64,000 nucleotides of DNA from Phenylobacterium aquaticum (GCF_022695515.1 NZ_JALDPT010000008.1:80115-144114), one strand, 5' to 3'; shown: positions 19,932 through 29,142, counted from the stretch's first letter. The notes: generated by a model from the letters alone, not told the origin. Made by a program: numbers and translations.

Positions 19932-20732
19932 ATGAGCGGACGGGTAGCGGGCAAGGTGGCCCTGATCACGGGCGGCGCGAGCGGTATCGGGCGCAGCAGC
20001 GCCGAGCGCCTGGCCGAGGAAGGCGCGATCATCGTGCTGACCGACGTGCAGGACGACAAGGGCGCCGAGGCCGTGGCGGCCATCCAGGCCAAGGGCGGCC
20101 AGGCCGAATATCATCACCACGACGTCACGGTCGAAGCCGACTGGATCGCCGTCGCCGCCGCGGTGAAGGCCCGGCATGGCCGGCTCGACATTCTGGTGAA
20201 CAACGCCGGCGTCGCCTTTTCCGGCTCGGTGGTCGACATGCCGCTGGCCCAGTTCCAGCTGCAGAACGCCATCAATATCGACGGCGTGTTCCTGGGGGTG
20301 AAACACTCCCTGCCCGTCATGCGCCTGTCCGGCGACGGCGGCTCGATCATCAACATGTCCTCGGTGGCCGGCCTCAAGGGCTCGGCGATCCTGGCCGGCT
20401 ATTGCGCCTCCAAGGGCGCGGTGCGGCTGTTCACCAAGTCGGTCGCGCTGGAATGCGCCAGCGTGAAAGACGGGGTGCGGGTGAACTCGGTTCATCCGGG
20501 CATCATCGAGACGCCGATCTGGGACACCATCGTCGGCACCGGCGAGCCTGGCGACAACGCCCGGCCCTCGCGACCGGCGACGCTGGACGCCATGACCGCC
20601 GAGGCCGTGCCGCTGGGCAAGAAGGGCTGGCCGGAGGACATCGCCAACGGCGTGCTGTGGCTGGCCTCCGAGGAAAGCCGCTATGTCACGGGGGCCGAGC
20701 TGGTCATCGACGGCGGCTTCTCGATCCGCTAA
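19932..20732 (+). CDS. Short-chain dehydrogenase/reductase
   Basis: This 266-residue classical SDR has the cofactor motif TGGASGIG (about 14-21), NNAG (about 90-93), a catalytic serine in NMSSVAG and YCASKGA (Y-x3-K). An aspartate after the second strand (VLTDVQ) favours NAD(H). It should oxidise or reduce an alcohol or carbonyl; the substrate is unknown. AAGGGGA precedes the ATG. The closely following gene (10-base gap) is a frameshifted kinase-like ATPase on the same strand. Confidence 0.93.
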   Translation: MSGRVAGKVALITGGASGIGRSSAERLAEEGAIIVLTDVQDDKGAEAVAAIQAKGGQAEYHHHDVTVEADWIAVAAAVKARHGRLDILVNNAGVAFSGSVVDMPLAQFQLQNAINIDGVFLGVKHSLPVMRLSGDGGSIINMSSVAGLKGSAILAGYCASKGAVRLFTKSVALECASVKDGVRVNSVHPGIIETPIWDTIVGTGEPGDNARPSRPATLDAMTAEAVPLGKKGWPEDIANGVLWLASEESRYVTGAELVIDGGFSIR

Positions 20733-20742
20733 CCGGGGGCCC

Positions 20743-21242
20743 ATGACCGCCACGCTTCACGTGATCTTTGGCCCCTCGGGCGCCGGCAAGTCCACCTACG
20801 CCAAGACCCTGGCTCGCTCAGAGCCGGCGGTCCATTTCTCCATCGACGACTGGATGGCCCGGCTGTTTGCGCCGGACATGCCCGAGCCGGTGGAATTCGA
20901 GTGGATGATGGAGCGGGTCGAGCGCTGCGAGGCCAGATCTGGGCGACGCTGGCGGCGGTCATGGCGACCGGGGTTTCCACCGTGCTGGACCTCGGCCTGA
21001 TGCGCCGGGCCGACCGCGCCCGGGTGGCCGAGATCGCCCAGGCGGTCGAACTGCCCTGCCAGTTCCACTTCGTCACCGCCCCGCCCCTGGTCCGAAGGGC
21101 CCGCGTGCTGGAGCGCCACCAGATCAGCGGCGACGGCTTCTCCCTGGCGGTCACGCCGCAGATGTTCGACTTCATGGAAGGCGTGTTCGAGGCGCCCGAC
21201 GCCGCCGAACTGGCCGGCTGTGTGGTGTCGGAGAGCGACTAG
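20743..21242 (+). pseudogene. P-loop kinase-like ATPase interrupted by a -1 frameshift
   Basis: The first frame encodes the Walker A motif GPSGAGKST (about 9-17) and FSIDDWMARLF, typical of small zeta-toxin or chloramphenicol-phosphotransferase-like kinases. At about 20934 the reading shifts to the next frame, which continues QIWATLAAVMATG, LDLGLMRRADR and the rest to 21242. Restoring one C (GAG GCC CAG ATC) gives a single protein of about 166 residues. Both halves look conserved and arginine-rich nonsense appears only past the shift, so the break is one missing base. It is either a recent mutation or a sequence error. The substrate is unknown. Confidence 0.8.
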
Positions 21243-21865
21243 CTCCAGCCGCCGGCGGTGAGCGCCTTCTCGAAGATCATCGCATAGCTGGCGATGTCGG
21301 CCGCGCGGTCCGTACCGTTGATGACATAGCGGGCCAGCACGTACTGGCCGTTGGTCGCCGTCTTGGCGTCTTCCGGGATGTAGCGGCCCAGCCCCTTGCC
21401 CGTGAACCAGCCGTTGCGCATGCCGCTGCACATGATCTTGGCCGCGTAGTCCAGCCGCAACGCCAGCTCCGGCACGGCGACCAGGTCGGCGCCCACCACC
21501 TGGCCCGCCTTCTTGTAGTTGTTCTTCCAGGTCAATTGGACATAGCCCCGGCCGCGATAGGCGATCCCGTCGCCGGGGGCGGTGTTGCCATTGGCCTTGG
21601 CGCGGGCCGGATCCAGGCCGGTGATGTCATAGCGTCGGCGGAAGTATTCGTCGCCGCCCCGCTCGGTGACGGGTTCCAGGGTGTGGCCGGTCTCGTGATA
21701 GGCGGTGGCGAGGCCATAGGCCGCCCAGGCCGTGGCCCAGTTGTCGCCGTCCAGGGCGGTGAGCAGGGCCTGCGCCCCGTCGACCTCGTCCTGGGATAGG
21801 GTCGCGCCGAGCAGCTGGGACTGCTTCAGAGCCGCGAAGAACGCCCCGGCATTGCTCAGTCCCAT
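21239..21865 (-). CDS. GH19 chitinase-like/lysozyme-like hydrolase
   Basis: This 208-residue protein has the glycoside hydrolase 19 core. AYHETGHTLEPVTERGG holds the catalytic glutamates, followed by YFRRRYD and YRGRGYVQLTWKNNYKKAG. Such domains cut chitin or peptidoglycan and often occur as phage-type endolysins. No signal peptide is seen, and no phage or holin genes are nearby. ATG at 21865 is chosen for its GGGGGA ribosome site; the longer frame adds a charged, non-conserved leader. It converges on the frameshifted kinase gene with a 4-base overlap. Confidence 0.85.
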   Translation of the reverse strand: MGLSNAGAFFAALKQSQLLGATLSQDEVDGAQALLTALDGDNWATAWAAYGLATAYHETGHTLEPVTERGGDEYFRRRYDITGLDPARAKANGNTAPGDGIAYRGRGYVQLTWKNNYKKAGQVVGADLVAVPELALRLDYAAKIMCSGMRNGWFTGKGLGRYIPEDAKTATNGQYVLARYVINGTDRAADIASYAMIFEKALTAGGWS

Positions 21866-21943
21866 GTCGCGATCCCCCGTCTCGACGCCGCCTCGGCGCC
21901 CACGGGCCACTTCAACCCTCGCGCGAAACCACGGTCAAGCTGT

Positions 21944-22780
21944 TCAGCCCGCCGCCAGCAGGGTCGCGGCGCCGGCGGCGATGGTGGCGATGCCGATCAG
22001 CCGCCCGCGGGTCAGGCGCTCCTTGAGGAACACGACCGCAATGGCGACCCCGAACAGGATGGAAGTCTCGCGCAGGGCGGCCAGACGGGGCGTATCGCCC
22101 AGGCGATAGGCCCAGAGCGCCAGGCCGTAGGTCAGGAGCGAGAAGGCGCCCGCCGCCAAGCCCGCCTTCCATTCCGATCGGGCCGCCAGCAGGAAGCGCG
22201 GGCCGCGCCACAGGGCGAAGATCACCCCGATCACCAGGCCATCGACCATGTAGATCCAGACGATGTAGCTCGGCGCGCCGGGCGCGGCGCGCACCCCTTG
22301 CGCGTCCAGCACGGTGTAGAGGGCGATCGTCACTCCGGTCGCCGCGGCCCAGGCCAGCGCCTTGCGCGATACGTGCCGGCCCATGCCCACCGTCATCACC
22401 CCTGTGGAGACCAGGACGATGCCAACAGCGGTCGCCAGGCTGATCGGCTCGCGGAACACCCCCACCGCCACTGTGGCGGCGAGCGCCGGCGCGAGCCCCC
22501 GCGAAATCGGATAGGCCACCGAGAAGTCCGCAGTCTCGAAGGCCCGGATCAGGCAGAACAGATAGGCGAAATGCACGAAGCCCGAGGTCACCAGCCACAG
22601 CCAGGCGCCGGTCGGCAGGGGCACGATGAAGGCGAAGGGCAGGACGATCAGGGCCGAGAACCCGTCCATCAGGGCCCGGCTGGACATCTTGTCCTGGCCC
22701 GATTTCAGGATCGCGTTGACCACCGCGTGCGCGGCGCCGGACACGATGATCATGGCGGAGGCGGTCTGGACGGGAGTCAT
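21944..22780 (-). CDS. EamA/DMT-family membrane transporter
   Basis: This 278-residue protein has about ten transmembrane helices in two EamA repeats. The first half ends at TVGMGRHVSRKAL; the second closes with ETSILFGVAIAVVFLKERLTRGRLIG, a family-typical motif before the last helix. It is expected to move small metabolites across the inner membrane; the substrate is unknown. It lies 78 bases upstream of the GH19-like gene on the same strand. Confidence 0.9.
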   Translation of the reverse strand: MTPVQTASAMIIVSGAAHAVVNAILKSGQDKMSSRALMDGFSALIVLPFAFIVPLPTGAWLWLVTSGFVHFAYLFCLIRAFETADFSVAYPISRGLAPALAATVAVGVFREPISLATAVGIVLVSTGVMTVGMGRHVSRKALAWAAATGVTIALYTVLDAQGVRAAPGAPSYIVWIYMVDGLVIGVIFALWRGPRFLLAARSEWKAGLAAGAFSLLTYGLALWAYRLGDTPRLAALRETSILFGVAIAVVFLKERLTRGRLIGIATIAAGAATLLAAG

Positions 22781-22973
22781 GGCGCGGCGCAGCTAATCCT
22801 GATTCCCTTGCCGTCCTTGCGGTCGGTGTGACCCACCCGCCACCCCCGGACGCAATCATGCTGCATTGCACCCCTTGAGTTTTGCGTGACGCGCCTCTAT
22901 CCTTTCACCCCCCGGACGCCTGCGCCCGCGGCCGGAACACAATCCCAAGGGCGAACCTGAGTCACAATCTGCT

Positions 22974-23447
22974 ATGGAAAAAGTCCCGATGACCGTCGGG
23001 GGCTACCAAGCCCTTGACGAGGACCTAAAGCGTTTGAAGACCATTGAACGGCCGGCGGTAATCGCCGCGATCGCCGAGGCGCGAGCCCACGGCGATCTGT
23101 CGGAAAATGCTGAATACCATGCCGCTAAGGAGCGCCAGGGCTGGATCGAAGGCCAAATCGCCGAGATCGAAGACAAGATGGCGCGCGCTCAGGTCATCGA
23201 CGTATCCAAGCTTTCCGGCACTCAGGTGAAGTTCGGTGCGACCGTTTCCGTCGTCGACGAGGACACCGAGGAAGAAGCTCGGTACCAGATCGTCGGCGAA
23301 CACGAGGCTGACGTGAAGTCGGGCCGGATCTCCATCTCGTCGCCCATCGCTCGCGCGATGATCGGCAAGGAGACCGGCGACGTTGTCGAGGTGAACACCC
23401 CCGGCGGCGTGAAGGCCTATGAGATCGCCAAAGTGGAGTGGGTCTAA
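22974..23447 (+). CDS. greA: Transcription elongation factor GreA
   Basis: This 157-residue protein is of standard length. It has an N-terminal coiled coil (about 1-75) with [20 protein letters not shown], whose acidic tip (DLSENAEY) enters the polymerase secondary channel, and a C-terminal FKBP-like domain ending [15 protein letters not shown]. It stimulates RNA polymerase to cleave backtracked transcripts. It is preceded by about 190 bases without a gene and followed by a GC-rich hairpin. Confidence 0.97.
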   Translation: MEKVPMTVGGYQALDEDLKRLKTIERPAVIAAIAEARAHGDLSENAEYHAAKERQGWIEGQIAEIEDKMARAQVIDVSKLSGTQVKFGATVSVVDEDTEEEARYQIVGEHEADVKSGRISISSPIARAMIGKETGDVVEVNTPGGVKAYEIAKVEWV

Positions 23448-23483
23448 GCTTCGCCTTAACCCAGCCCCAATGATCAACGAGAG

Positions 23484-23516
23484 GACGGCGGCGCGCGCGA
23501 CCGGTGCGCCGCCGTC
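23484..23516 (+). terminator. GC-rich hairpin after greA (weak terminator candidate)
   Basis: An 11-base perfect stem (GACGGCGGCGC / GCGCCGCCGTC) with an 11-base loop lies 37 bases after greA. There is no T-run after it and the next gene begins almost at once, so it may attenuate rather than terminate. Confidence 0.45.
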
Positions 23517-23519
23517 TCC

Positions 23520-24536
23520 TTGTCGCAACCACGGATCACGCGCTTGGCGAAGCCTCCCTCCCCGCCGCCGCTGACCATCTGGGCCGTCTCTGACGGACGG
23601 GCGGGCAATGCTGGCCCGGCCCTGGGCCTCGCCGAAGCCATCCAGCGCAAACGCAAGGCCGAGGTGGTGGTGAAGACCATCGCCTGGAAAGGCCGGATCG
23701 GCCGCCTGCCCTGGTTCCTCAATCCCCTGCCGCTGAAGGCGCTGACGCCGGAGAGCGAGATCGTCCCGCCCTGGCCGGATATCTGGATCGCCGCGGGCCG
23801 CGCCACCCTGCCCTTGTCCATGCGTCTGCGCGCCTGGTCCAAGAAGCAAAGCTTCGTGGTCCAGATCCAGGATCCGCGCATGCCGACCAGCCCCTTCGAC
23901 CTGGTCGTCGCGCCCAAGCACGACCGGACCCAGGGCGAAAACGTCTTTCCCATCACCGGATCGCCGCATCGGGTCACCCCCAAGCGGCTGAAGGCGGACC
24001 TGGCCCGCTTCAAGGCGATCATCGATCCCCTGCCCCGGCCCCGCGTCGCGGTGCTGATCGGCGGCAAGTCCAAGGCGCACAATCTGTCGCCGGAGCGCGC
24101 GGCGGCCATGGCCTATGAGATCGAACAGGCCGTCACCGAGGCGGGCGGCTCGGTCATGGTGACCTTCTCGCGCCGCACCCCCGACAGCGCCCGCGCGATC
24201 CTGTCGTCGCGGCTCAAGCACATGCAGGGCTTCGTCTGGGACGGCGAAGGGCCCAATCCCTATTTCGCCTACCTGGCCGCGGCCGACTACATCCTGGTCA
24301 CCGAGGACAGCGCCAACATGGCGACCGAGGCCGCCTCGACTGGCAAGCCCGTGTTCATCCTGAAGATGGACGGCGACAGCCTGAAGTTCCGCCTGTTCCA
24401 CGAAGACCTGGAGCGCCTGGGCGCCGCCCGTCCGTTCGGCGGCGCGCTGCACAAGTGGAAGTACAAGGCGCTGAACGAGACCGACCGGGCCGCCGACGAG
24501 GTGCTGCGCCGGCTCGACGAAAGACAGACCGCATGA
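23520..24536 (+). CDS. ELM1/GtrOC1-like putative nucleoside-diphospho-sugar glycosyltransferase
   Basis: This protein is about 338 residues and matches the 'mitochondrial fission ELM1-like' family (DUF1022). An AVSDGRAGN opening and GKSKAHNLS in the middle are followed by VTEDSANMATEAASTGKPVFIL, whose ..ED...M..EA..TG.PV pattern is the GT-B donor-binding motif. Family members are thought to be glycosyltransferases. No ATG is available, so TTG at 23520 is used and the start is uncertain. Its stop overlaps the next start (ATGA), and pseG follows downstream, which hints at a role in surface glycan or flagellin modification. Confidence 0.82.
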   Translation: MSQPRITRLAKPPSPPPLTIWAVSDGRAGNAGPALGLAEAIQRKRKAEVVVKTIAWKGRIGRLPWFLNPLPLKALTPESEIVPPWPDIWIAAGRATLPLSMRLRAWSKKQSFVVQIQDPRMPTSPFDLVVAPKHDRTQGENVFPITGSPHRVTPKRLKADLARFKAIIDPLPRPRVAVLIGGKSKAHNLSPERAAAMAYEIEQAVTEAGGSVMVTFSRRTPDSARAILSSRLKHMQGFVWDGEGPNPYFAYLAAADYILVTEDSANMATEAASTGKPVFILKMDGDSLKFRLFHEDLERLGAARPFGGALHKWKYKALNETDRAADEVLRRLDERQTA

Positions 24537-24994
24537 GCGTCGAGATCCGCATCGGAACATCCGCCGACCTGGCGGCCATCATCGCCATCGATCCGGCCAT
24601 GGGGATCGCCGAGCGCCGGCACGACTATCTGTCCAAGGCCCTGGCCGGCTTTGGCGGCAGCTCGGTCAAGGTGCTGGTCCTCGACGGCCAGATCGCGGGC
24701 TTCGCGATCATGAGCGAGTTCTTCGGCCATCCGTTCCTGGAACGCATCACCACCGCCGAGAACCGCCGCCGCGCCGGCGTCGCTTCCGCCCTGATGACCC
24801 ACATCGAGATGGGCATCGATGACGACCGCATGTTCGTCTCGACCAACGAGTCCAACGAGGTGATGCGCACCTTGCTGGCGGCGCGGAACTACAAGGTCTC
24901 CGGCGTGGTGGAGAACCTCGATCCCGGCGATCCGGAGCTGTTCTTCGTGATCTTCAAGACCGATATCGACGCGGCCATCGAGGCTGCGCGCTAA
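24533..24994 (+). CDS. GNAT-family N-acetyltransferase
   Basis: This 153-residue acetyltransferase shows ERITTAENRRRAGVASALMTHIE (about 75-97 in part) as the acetyl-CoA loop, with RRRAGVA as Q/RxxGxG/A, and a VSTNESNEVMRTLLAARNY motif B. It overlaps the ELM1-like gene by 4 bases, so both are translated together. A terminator-like hairpin follows directly. The neighbouring pseG makes PseH-type sugar acetylation thinkable, but the sequence is not clearly PseH and is left unassigned. Confidence 0.87.
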   Translation: MSVEIRIGTSADLAAIIAIDPAMGIAERRHDYLSKALAGFGGSSVKVLVLDGQIAGFAIMSEFFGHPFLERITTAENRRRAGVASALMTHIEMGIDDDRMFVSTNESNEVMRTLLAARNYKVSGVVENLDPGDPELFFVIFKTDIDAAIEAAR

Positions 24995-25018
24995 GACCGC
25001 CTTTGCAGGCGGCGTCTT
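24993..25018 (+). terminator. Terminator-like hairpin after the acetyltransferase
   Basis: A stem with one bulge (AAGAC-CGCC / GGCG-GCGTCTT) begins at the stop codon and is followed by TTTAAGCCTTTT. It probably ends the ELM1-like/acetyltransferase transcript before pseG. Confidence 0.6.
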
Positions 25019-25039
25019 TAAGCCTTTTGTACTCGCGTG

Positions 25040-26116
25040 ATGATTCCCTCCGGTCCCCGCATCCTGTTCATCGCCAACGCCGGCCCCGAGGTCGGCGGCG
25101 GCCATGTCATGCGGTCGATCACCCTGGCCAGGGCGCTCGCCGCCCGCGGCGCGATCTGCACCATGGCCGCCTCGCCGGCCGTCGCCGTGATCCTCGATCA
25201 GTTCGCGCCGGAGCTGGCCCGCGAGGAGGCGACCTCGCTCAATCCCGACGATCTGGCCGACGCCCTGACCGGGGTGGATTTCGAGGCTGTCGTCTTCGAT
25301 CACTACGGCCTGGACCGCGACGACCATCGGGCGCTGGCCCACGGTCGCCCGGCCCTGGTGCTGGACGATCTGGCGGACCGGCCGCTCGGCGGCGACATGA
25401 TCGTGGACTCCGGTCCCGCCCGCTCGCCCACCGATTACGCCCTGCTGGTCGAGGACGATGTCCGCCTGTTGCTGGGTCCCGCCTATGCGCCGGTGCGTCC
25501 CGAATTCGCCGACCTGCGCGACGCCGCCCTGGCGCGGCGGGGCGGGCCCGTGCGCCGGGTGCTGCTGGCGCTGGGCCTGACCGATCCGGGCGGGCTCACC
25601 ACCCGTATCGTCGACCGGCTTCGTCTGCGCCTGGGGGACCTGGCGCTCGACGTGGTGATCGGCGGCTCGGCGCCCGGCCAGAAGGCCCTGCTGAGGGTCG
25701 CGGCCCATGATCCGCGCCTGACCATCCATGTCGATACCCCGCACATGGGCCAGCTGATCGCCGAGGCCGACATCGGCATCGGCGCGGCGGGCTCGACCAC
25801 CTGGGAGCGCTGCGTGCTCGGCCTGCCCCAGGCCATACTGATCGTGGCCGAGAACCAGCGTCCCGCCGCCCAGGCCCTGGCCGAGCGCGGCGCGGCCCTG
25901 GTGATCGACGCCGGCGCGGACGGCCTGGACCAGGCCATCGACCGGGTGGTGGTGCGCCTGCTGACCGACGCCGCCCTGCGCAGCCGCCTGACCGCGGCGT
26001 CGGCCACGGTCTGCGACGGGCGCGGCGCGGCCCGCACCGCCGAGGCGTTCCTCGGCCTGATCGCCGAGCGCGGCGCTCCGCCGCAGCCGCGAGACCCCCT
26101 GAATTTGGGCGATTAA
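25040..26116 (+). CDS. pseG: UDP-2,4-diacetamido-2,4,6-trideoxy-beta-L-altropyranose hydrolase
   Basis: This product is about 358 residues with the PseG pattern: GGGHVMRSITLARAL near residue 20, FDHYGLDRDDH near 92, VLDDLADRPL, and the C-terminal GAAGSTTWERCVLGLPQ motif. PseG removes UDP from the pseudaminic-acid precursor sugar before condensation with phosphoenolpyruvate. In Caulobacter relatives this pathway supplies flagellin glycosylation. ATG at 25040 or GTG at 25037 may be the start. pseI lies about 1.8 kb downstream on the opposite strand; the other pathway enzymes are not in the window. Confidence 0.9.
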   Translation: MIPSGPRILFIANAGPEVGGGHVMRSITLARALAARGAICTMAASPAVAVILDQFAPELAREEATSLNPDDLADALTGVDFEAVVFDHYGLDRDDHRALAHGRPALVLDDLADRPLGGDMIVDSGPARSPTDYALLVEDDVRLLLGPAYAPVRPEFADLRDAALARRGGPVRRVLLALGLTDPGGLTTRIVDRLRLRLGDLALDVVIGGSAPGQKALLRVAAHDPRLTIHVDTPHMGQLIAEADIGIGAAGSTTWERCVLGLPQAILIVAENQRPAAQALAERGAALVIDAGADGLDQAIDRVVVRLLTDAALRSRLTAASATVCDGRGAARTAEAFLGLIAERGAPPQPRDPLNLGD

Positions 26117-26173
26117 CGGTCCTTTCGCACCCCAGGGCGCAGCTTGAGCGTCAAAGAAGCGTCAGGGCGTCGA

Positions 26174-27478
26174 ATGCGCCCAAGAAAAGGTCCAATGGGT
26201 CCGCATAGCCTTACGGGGGGCGCGAAAGCCTCCAAGGTCCGTATCATCGGCGGAGGCCTGACCGGCCTGCTCGCCGCCTTCCAGGCCCACGAGATGGGCG
26301 TCCGCGACATCACGCTGCACGACCGGTTCGACCAGCTGGGCGGCCACGCCCTGCCCCGCCAGGATCATGGCCTGGAAATCCGCGAATGCGACCTCGCCTT
26401 CGGCTCCGCCGGCGACAGCGCCCGACGGCTGCTGGAATCCCATGGCGTGGCCTTCGAGGACGTCGAGAGCCGCACGGGCTCGGTCACCGCCGCCGGCGAC
26501 GACCTGCAGTTCACCAAGGACTTCGGCGGTCCTGCCCTGCGCACCCGCGCCCTGGATCTCGGGCCGGTGCTGGGCGACAGCCTGGCCGACCGGATCCGCG
26601 CCTATCCCCACGACATCGCCCAGCCCCTGGCCAGGTTCTGCCAATGGCGGCTCGGCGCCTGGCTGGACGAGGTTCACGCCGACACCGCCCGGGCGCTCGG
26701 CATGCACCGGGTGTTCCCGCTCGGTCCCGAGGTCGTCGAGATCGCCGCCGCCAAGCGGGCCGATGCGCGCCAGGACAGCCTCTATGGCCTGCCCGCCCCT
26801 CTGTGGGGCCGGCTGCAGAGCCTGAGCGCCGGCGTGCCCAAGGACGGCCTCGCCCCCTTCTTCATGCGCATCCGCCAGGCGCTCGGCCGCCTGGGCGTGC
26901 GGATCGTGACGCCGTCTTTCGTGGCTCCGCACGCGGCCCTGGAGGGACGCGAGACGGACGAGGTGATGGTCTGGGCGGCCGATCCGCGCCCCTTGTTCAA
27001 GCCCATGGGGCTCGAGGCGCCCAAGCCCGAGGCCCACAGCCTCGTCACCTACGTCCTCAAGGTTCGCTACGCCGGCCCGACCCCGCTGGAGGTGCGCAAC
27101 TTCACCGCCCAGGGCGCGGTCACCCGCCTGCGGCTCTATGAGACCCGCGGCCAGGTGCTGCTGGCCGCCGAGTGCCTCACCGAGGTGCGGGGCTGTGACC
27201 TGACCCGCGAGATCCACCGCCTGATGGCCGGCTTCCACGGCGCCTCCCTGCAGCTGGGCGAGACCCTGGCCGTTCGCATGGAGCCGCGATGGGACATCCT
27301 GTCGACGGACACGGCCAAGGCTCTGGTCCGCCTGCGCGCGGCCCTGGCCCGCGCCCAGGGCGGCGGCTTCATCGCCCCGCTGTGGGAGGTTCCGGACATC
27401 ACGGCGCGGCACGAGGCCCTGACCCTGGCCCTGACCGACGCCCTGCAGGCCGCGCCCCCGGCCGCCGTGGCCGCCTAA
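26174..27478 (+). CDS. FAD-dependent oxidoreductase of unknown substrate
   Basis: This protein is about 434 residues. An N-terminal Rossmann dinucleotide motif, RIIGGGLTGLLAAFQAHEMG, is followed by DRFDQLGGHALPR, the GG-type doublet of amine-oxidase/UDP-galactopyranose-mutase-like flavoproteins. The rest has no residues that define a reaction. It sits 57 bases after pseG on the same strand, so a role in surface-sugar metabolism is possible. Start choice is uncertain: ATG at 26174, ATG at 26195 or a TTG at 26144 are in frame; the first has AGGG six bases before it. Confidence 0.75.
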   Translation: MRPRKGPMGPHSLTGGAKASKVRIIGGGLTGLLAAFQAHEMGVRDITLHDRFDQLGGHALPRQDHGLEIRECDLAFGSAGDSARRLLESHGVAFEDVESRTGSVTAAGDDLQFTKDFGGPALRTRALDLGPVLGDSLADRIRAYPHDIAQPLARFCQWRLGAWLDEVHADTARALGMHRVFPLGPEVVEIAAAKRADARQDSLYGLPAPLWGRLQSLSAGVPKDGLAPFFMRIRQALGRLGVRIVTPSFVAPHAALEGRETDEVMVWAADPRPLFKPMGLEAPKPEAHSLVTYVLKVRYAGPTPLEVRNFTAQGAVTRLRLYETRGQVLLAAECLTEVRGCDLTREIHRLMAGFHGASLQLGETLAVRMEPRWDILSTDTAKALVRLRAALARAQGGGFIAPLWEVPDITARHEALTLALTDALQAAPPAAVAA

Positions 27479-27564
27479 ATCCTCGGGCCGAGGTCGGGAT
27501 CGGTACGCGACCGCCGTCCTTGAGGCGAGCGCCGGCGGCTCGGCGCGTTTGCGGAGGCGATGTG

Positions 27565-27951
27565 GTGAAGGCCGGCCCGACGACCATTGACGACTATCTG
27601 GCGGCCCTGCCGCCCGACCAGCGCGCGGCCTTGCAGCGCCTGCGCGAACAGATCCACGCCGCCGCGCCGGGCGCGGAGGAGTGCATCAGCTACGGCATGC
27701 CGGGCTTCCGCAAGCATGGGGTGCTGGTCTGGATGGGCGCTGCGCGTCGCCACTGCGCCTTCTATCCCCACGGCCTGACCGAAGCCCAGCTCGCCGAACT
27801 CACCGCCTATGACACCAGCAAGGGCACGATCCGCTTCCAGCCGGACAAGCCCCTGCCCGAGGCCCTGGTGCGCGCCATCGTCGAACGGCGGGTGCGGGAA
27901 GACGCTGAAAGGGCGGCGGCGGCCAAGGCCAGGCGGGCGAAGCCCCGCTAG
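27565..27951 (+). CDS. DUF1801 (YdhG-like) protein
   Basis: This 128-residue protein matches DUF1801: TTIDDYLAALPPDQR at the start, EECISYGMPGF at about 38-48, and CAFYPHG followed by KGTIRFQPDKPLP. Structures of the family show a small alpha/beta fold once proposed to be frataxin-like; its activity is unsettled. Two adjacent GTG codons (27562, 27565) follow GGAGG; the second has better spacing. It ends convergently with pseI (4-base overlap). Confidence 0.85.
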   Translation: MKAGPTTIDDYLAALPPDQRAALQRLREQIHAAAPGAEECISYGMPGFRKHGVLVWMGAARRHCAFYPHGLTEAQLAELTAYDTSKGTIRFQPDKPLPEALVRAIVERRVREDAERAAAAKARRAKPR

Positions 27952-29003
27952 CCGACCATGTTCCAGGCGAGCGGCTCGCCGCGCTTCAGGTCGCGGGCCG
28001 CGGGTCTTCCCAGCACCTCGTCCAGATGGACCGGGGCCAGGCCGTCGCCCGGCCGGATGGAGCGGATGTTGGCGCGGCTCAGCGGCTCGCCCGCCTTCAC
28101 GTCGGCGCTGACATAGAGCGAGCGGCGGAACTGTCGGTTGGCCTTTTCCGAGCCGAGCAGGTCGTAATGCGCCCGGCCGAGCGCGGTCCAGGCGTCCTTG
28201 CAGTCGCGGACCAGGGCTTTGAACTCCGGCGGCTCCAGGCTGAAGGCGGCGTCCGGTCCGCCGTCGGCGCGGGCCAGGGTGAAGTGCTTCTCGACCACGC
28301 TGGCGCCCAGCGCGATCGCCGCCACCGAGGCGGCCGTGCCGTGGGTATGATCGGAAAGGCCGATCGGGCAGTCGAACCGCGCGGCCATGTCGACCACGGT
28401 GCGGACATTGGCGTCCTCCAGGGCGGCCGGATAGCTCGACACGCAGTGCAGCAGCACCACGCCCGCCGCGCCGGCGGCGAGCGCCGCGTCACGGGCCGCC
28501 GCGATCTCGGCCAGGTTGGCCATGCCGGTGGAGATGATCAGCGGCTTGCCCTTGGCCGCCGCATAGCGGATCAGCGGGATATCGATCGCCTCGAACGACG
28601 CGATCTTGAAGGCCGGGGCGCCCAGGCTGTCCAAGAGGTCGATCGCCGTCTCGTCGAAGGGGCTGGAGAAGATCGTCACGCCCCGGGCCTTGGCGCGCTC
28701 GAAGATCGCCGCATGCCATTCGAAGGGGGTCTGGGCCTCCTGGTACAGCTCATAGAGGCTGCGCCCGTCCCACAGCCCGCCGTGGATTTTGAACTCCGGG
28801 CGGTCGACGTCCATGGTGATGGTGTCGGCGGTGTAGGTCTGGATCTTGATGGCGTCGCAGCCGGTGTCGGCCGCGGCGTCGACCATGGCGAGCGCCCGGT
28901 CCAGGCTGCCGTTGTGGTTCCCGGACAGCTCACAGATCACATAGGGCTCATGCCCCGCCCCGATCCGGCGGCCGGCGATCTGGATTTCGGGAAGCCCGGT
29001 CAT
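27948..29003 (-). CDS. pseI: Pseudaminic acid synthase
   Basis: This 351-residue protein has a NeuB-type TIM barrel with GNHNGSLDRAL near 29, CDAIKIQTY, SSPFDETAIDLL, GLSDHTHGT and VEKHFTL. A C-terminal SAF/antifreeze-like domain (about 290-350, YVSADVKAGEPL, RSIRPGDGL) follows. It condenses phosphoenolpyruvate with 2,4-diacetamido-2,4,6-trideoxy-altrose to give pseudaminic acid, the step after PseG. The GNHNGS form of the first motif points to the pseudaminic rather than the sialic acid branch. The product would be activated by PseF and used in flagellin or surface glycosylation. Confidence 0.93.
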   Translation of the reverse strand: MTGLPEIQIAGRRIGAGHEPYVICELSGNHNGSLDRALAMVDAAADTGCDAIKIQTYTADTITMDVDRPEFKIHGGLWDGRSLYELYQEAQTPFEWHAAIFERAKARGVTIFSSPFDETAIDLLDSLGAPAFKIASFEAIDIPLIRYAAAKGKPLIISTGMANLAEIAAARDAALAAGAAGVVLLHCVSSYPAALEDANVRTVVDMAARFDCPIGLSDHTHGTAASVAAIALGASVVEKHFTLARADGGPDAAFSLEPPEFKALVRDCKDAWTALGRAHYDLLGSEKANRQFRRSLYVSADVKAGEPLSRANIRSIRPGDGLAPVHLDEVLGRPAARDLKRGEPLAWNMVG

Positions 29004-29142
29004 GGCTGGAACCTACCGCGCGCCGCTGAAGCGGTCGTTAACCAACGTCCTCCCTCCAGGGAGACGAAACCTCACAGCGCCCTCAGTCCTTCTCGCATTC
29101 ATGGCCGATGCGCTCCGGCGGAATCTCACCTAAATAGCGGAC

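Noticed and set aside
21239..21865. Prophage remnant around the GH19-like hydrolase
   Set aside because: No integrase, holin, capsid or tail gene is nearby and composition is normal.
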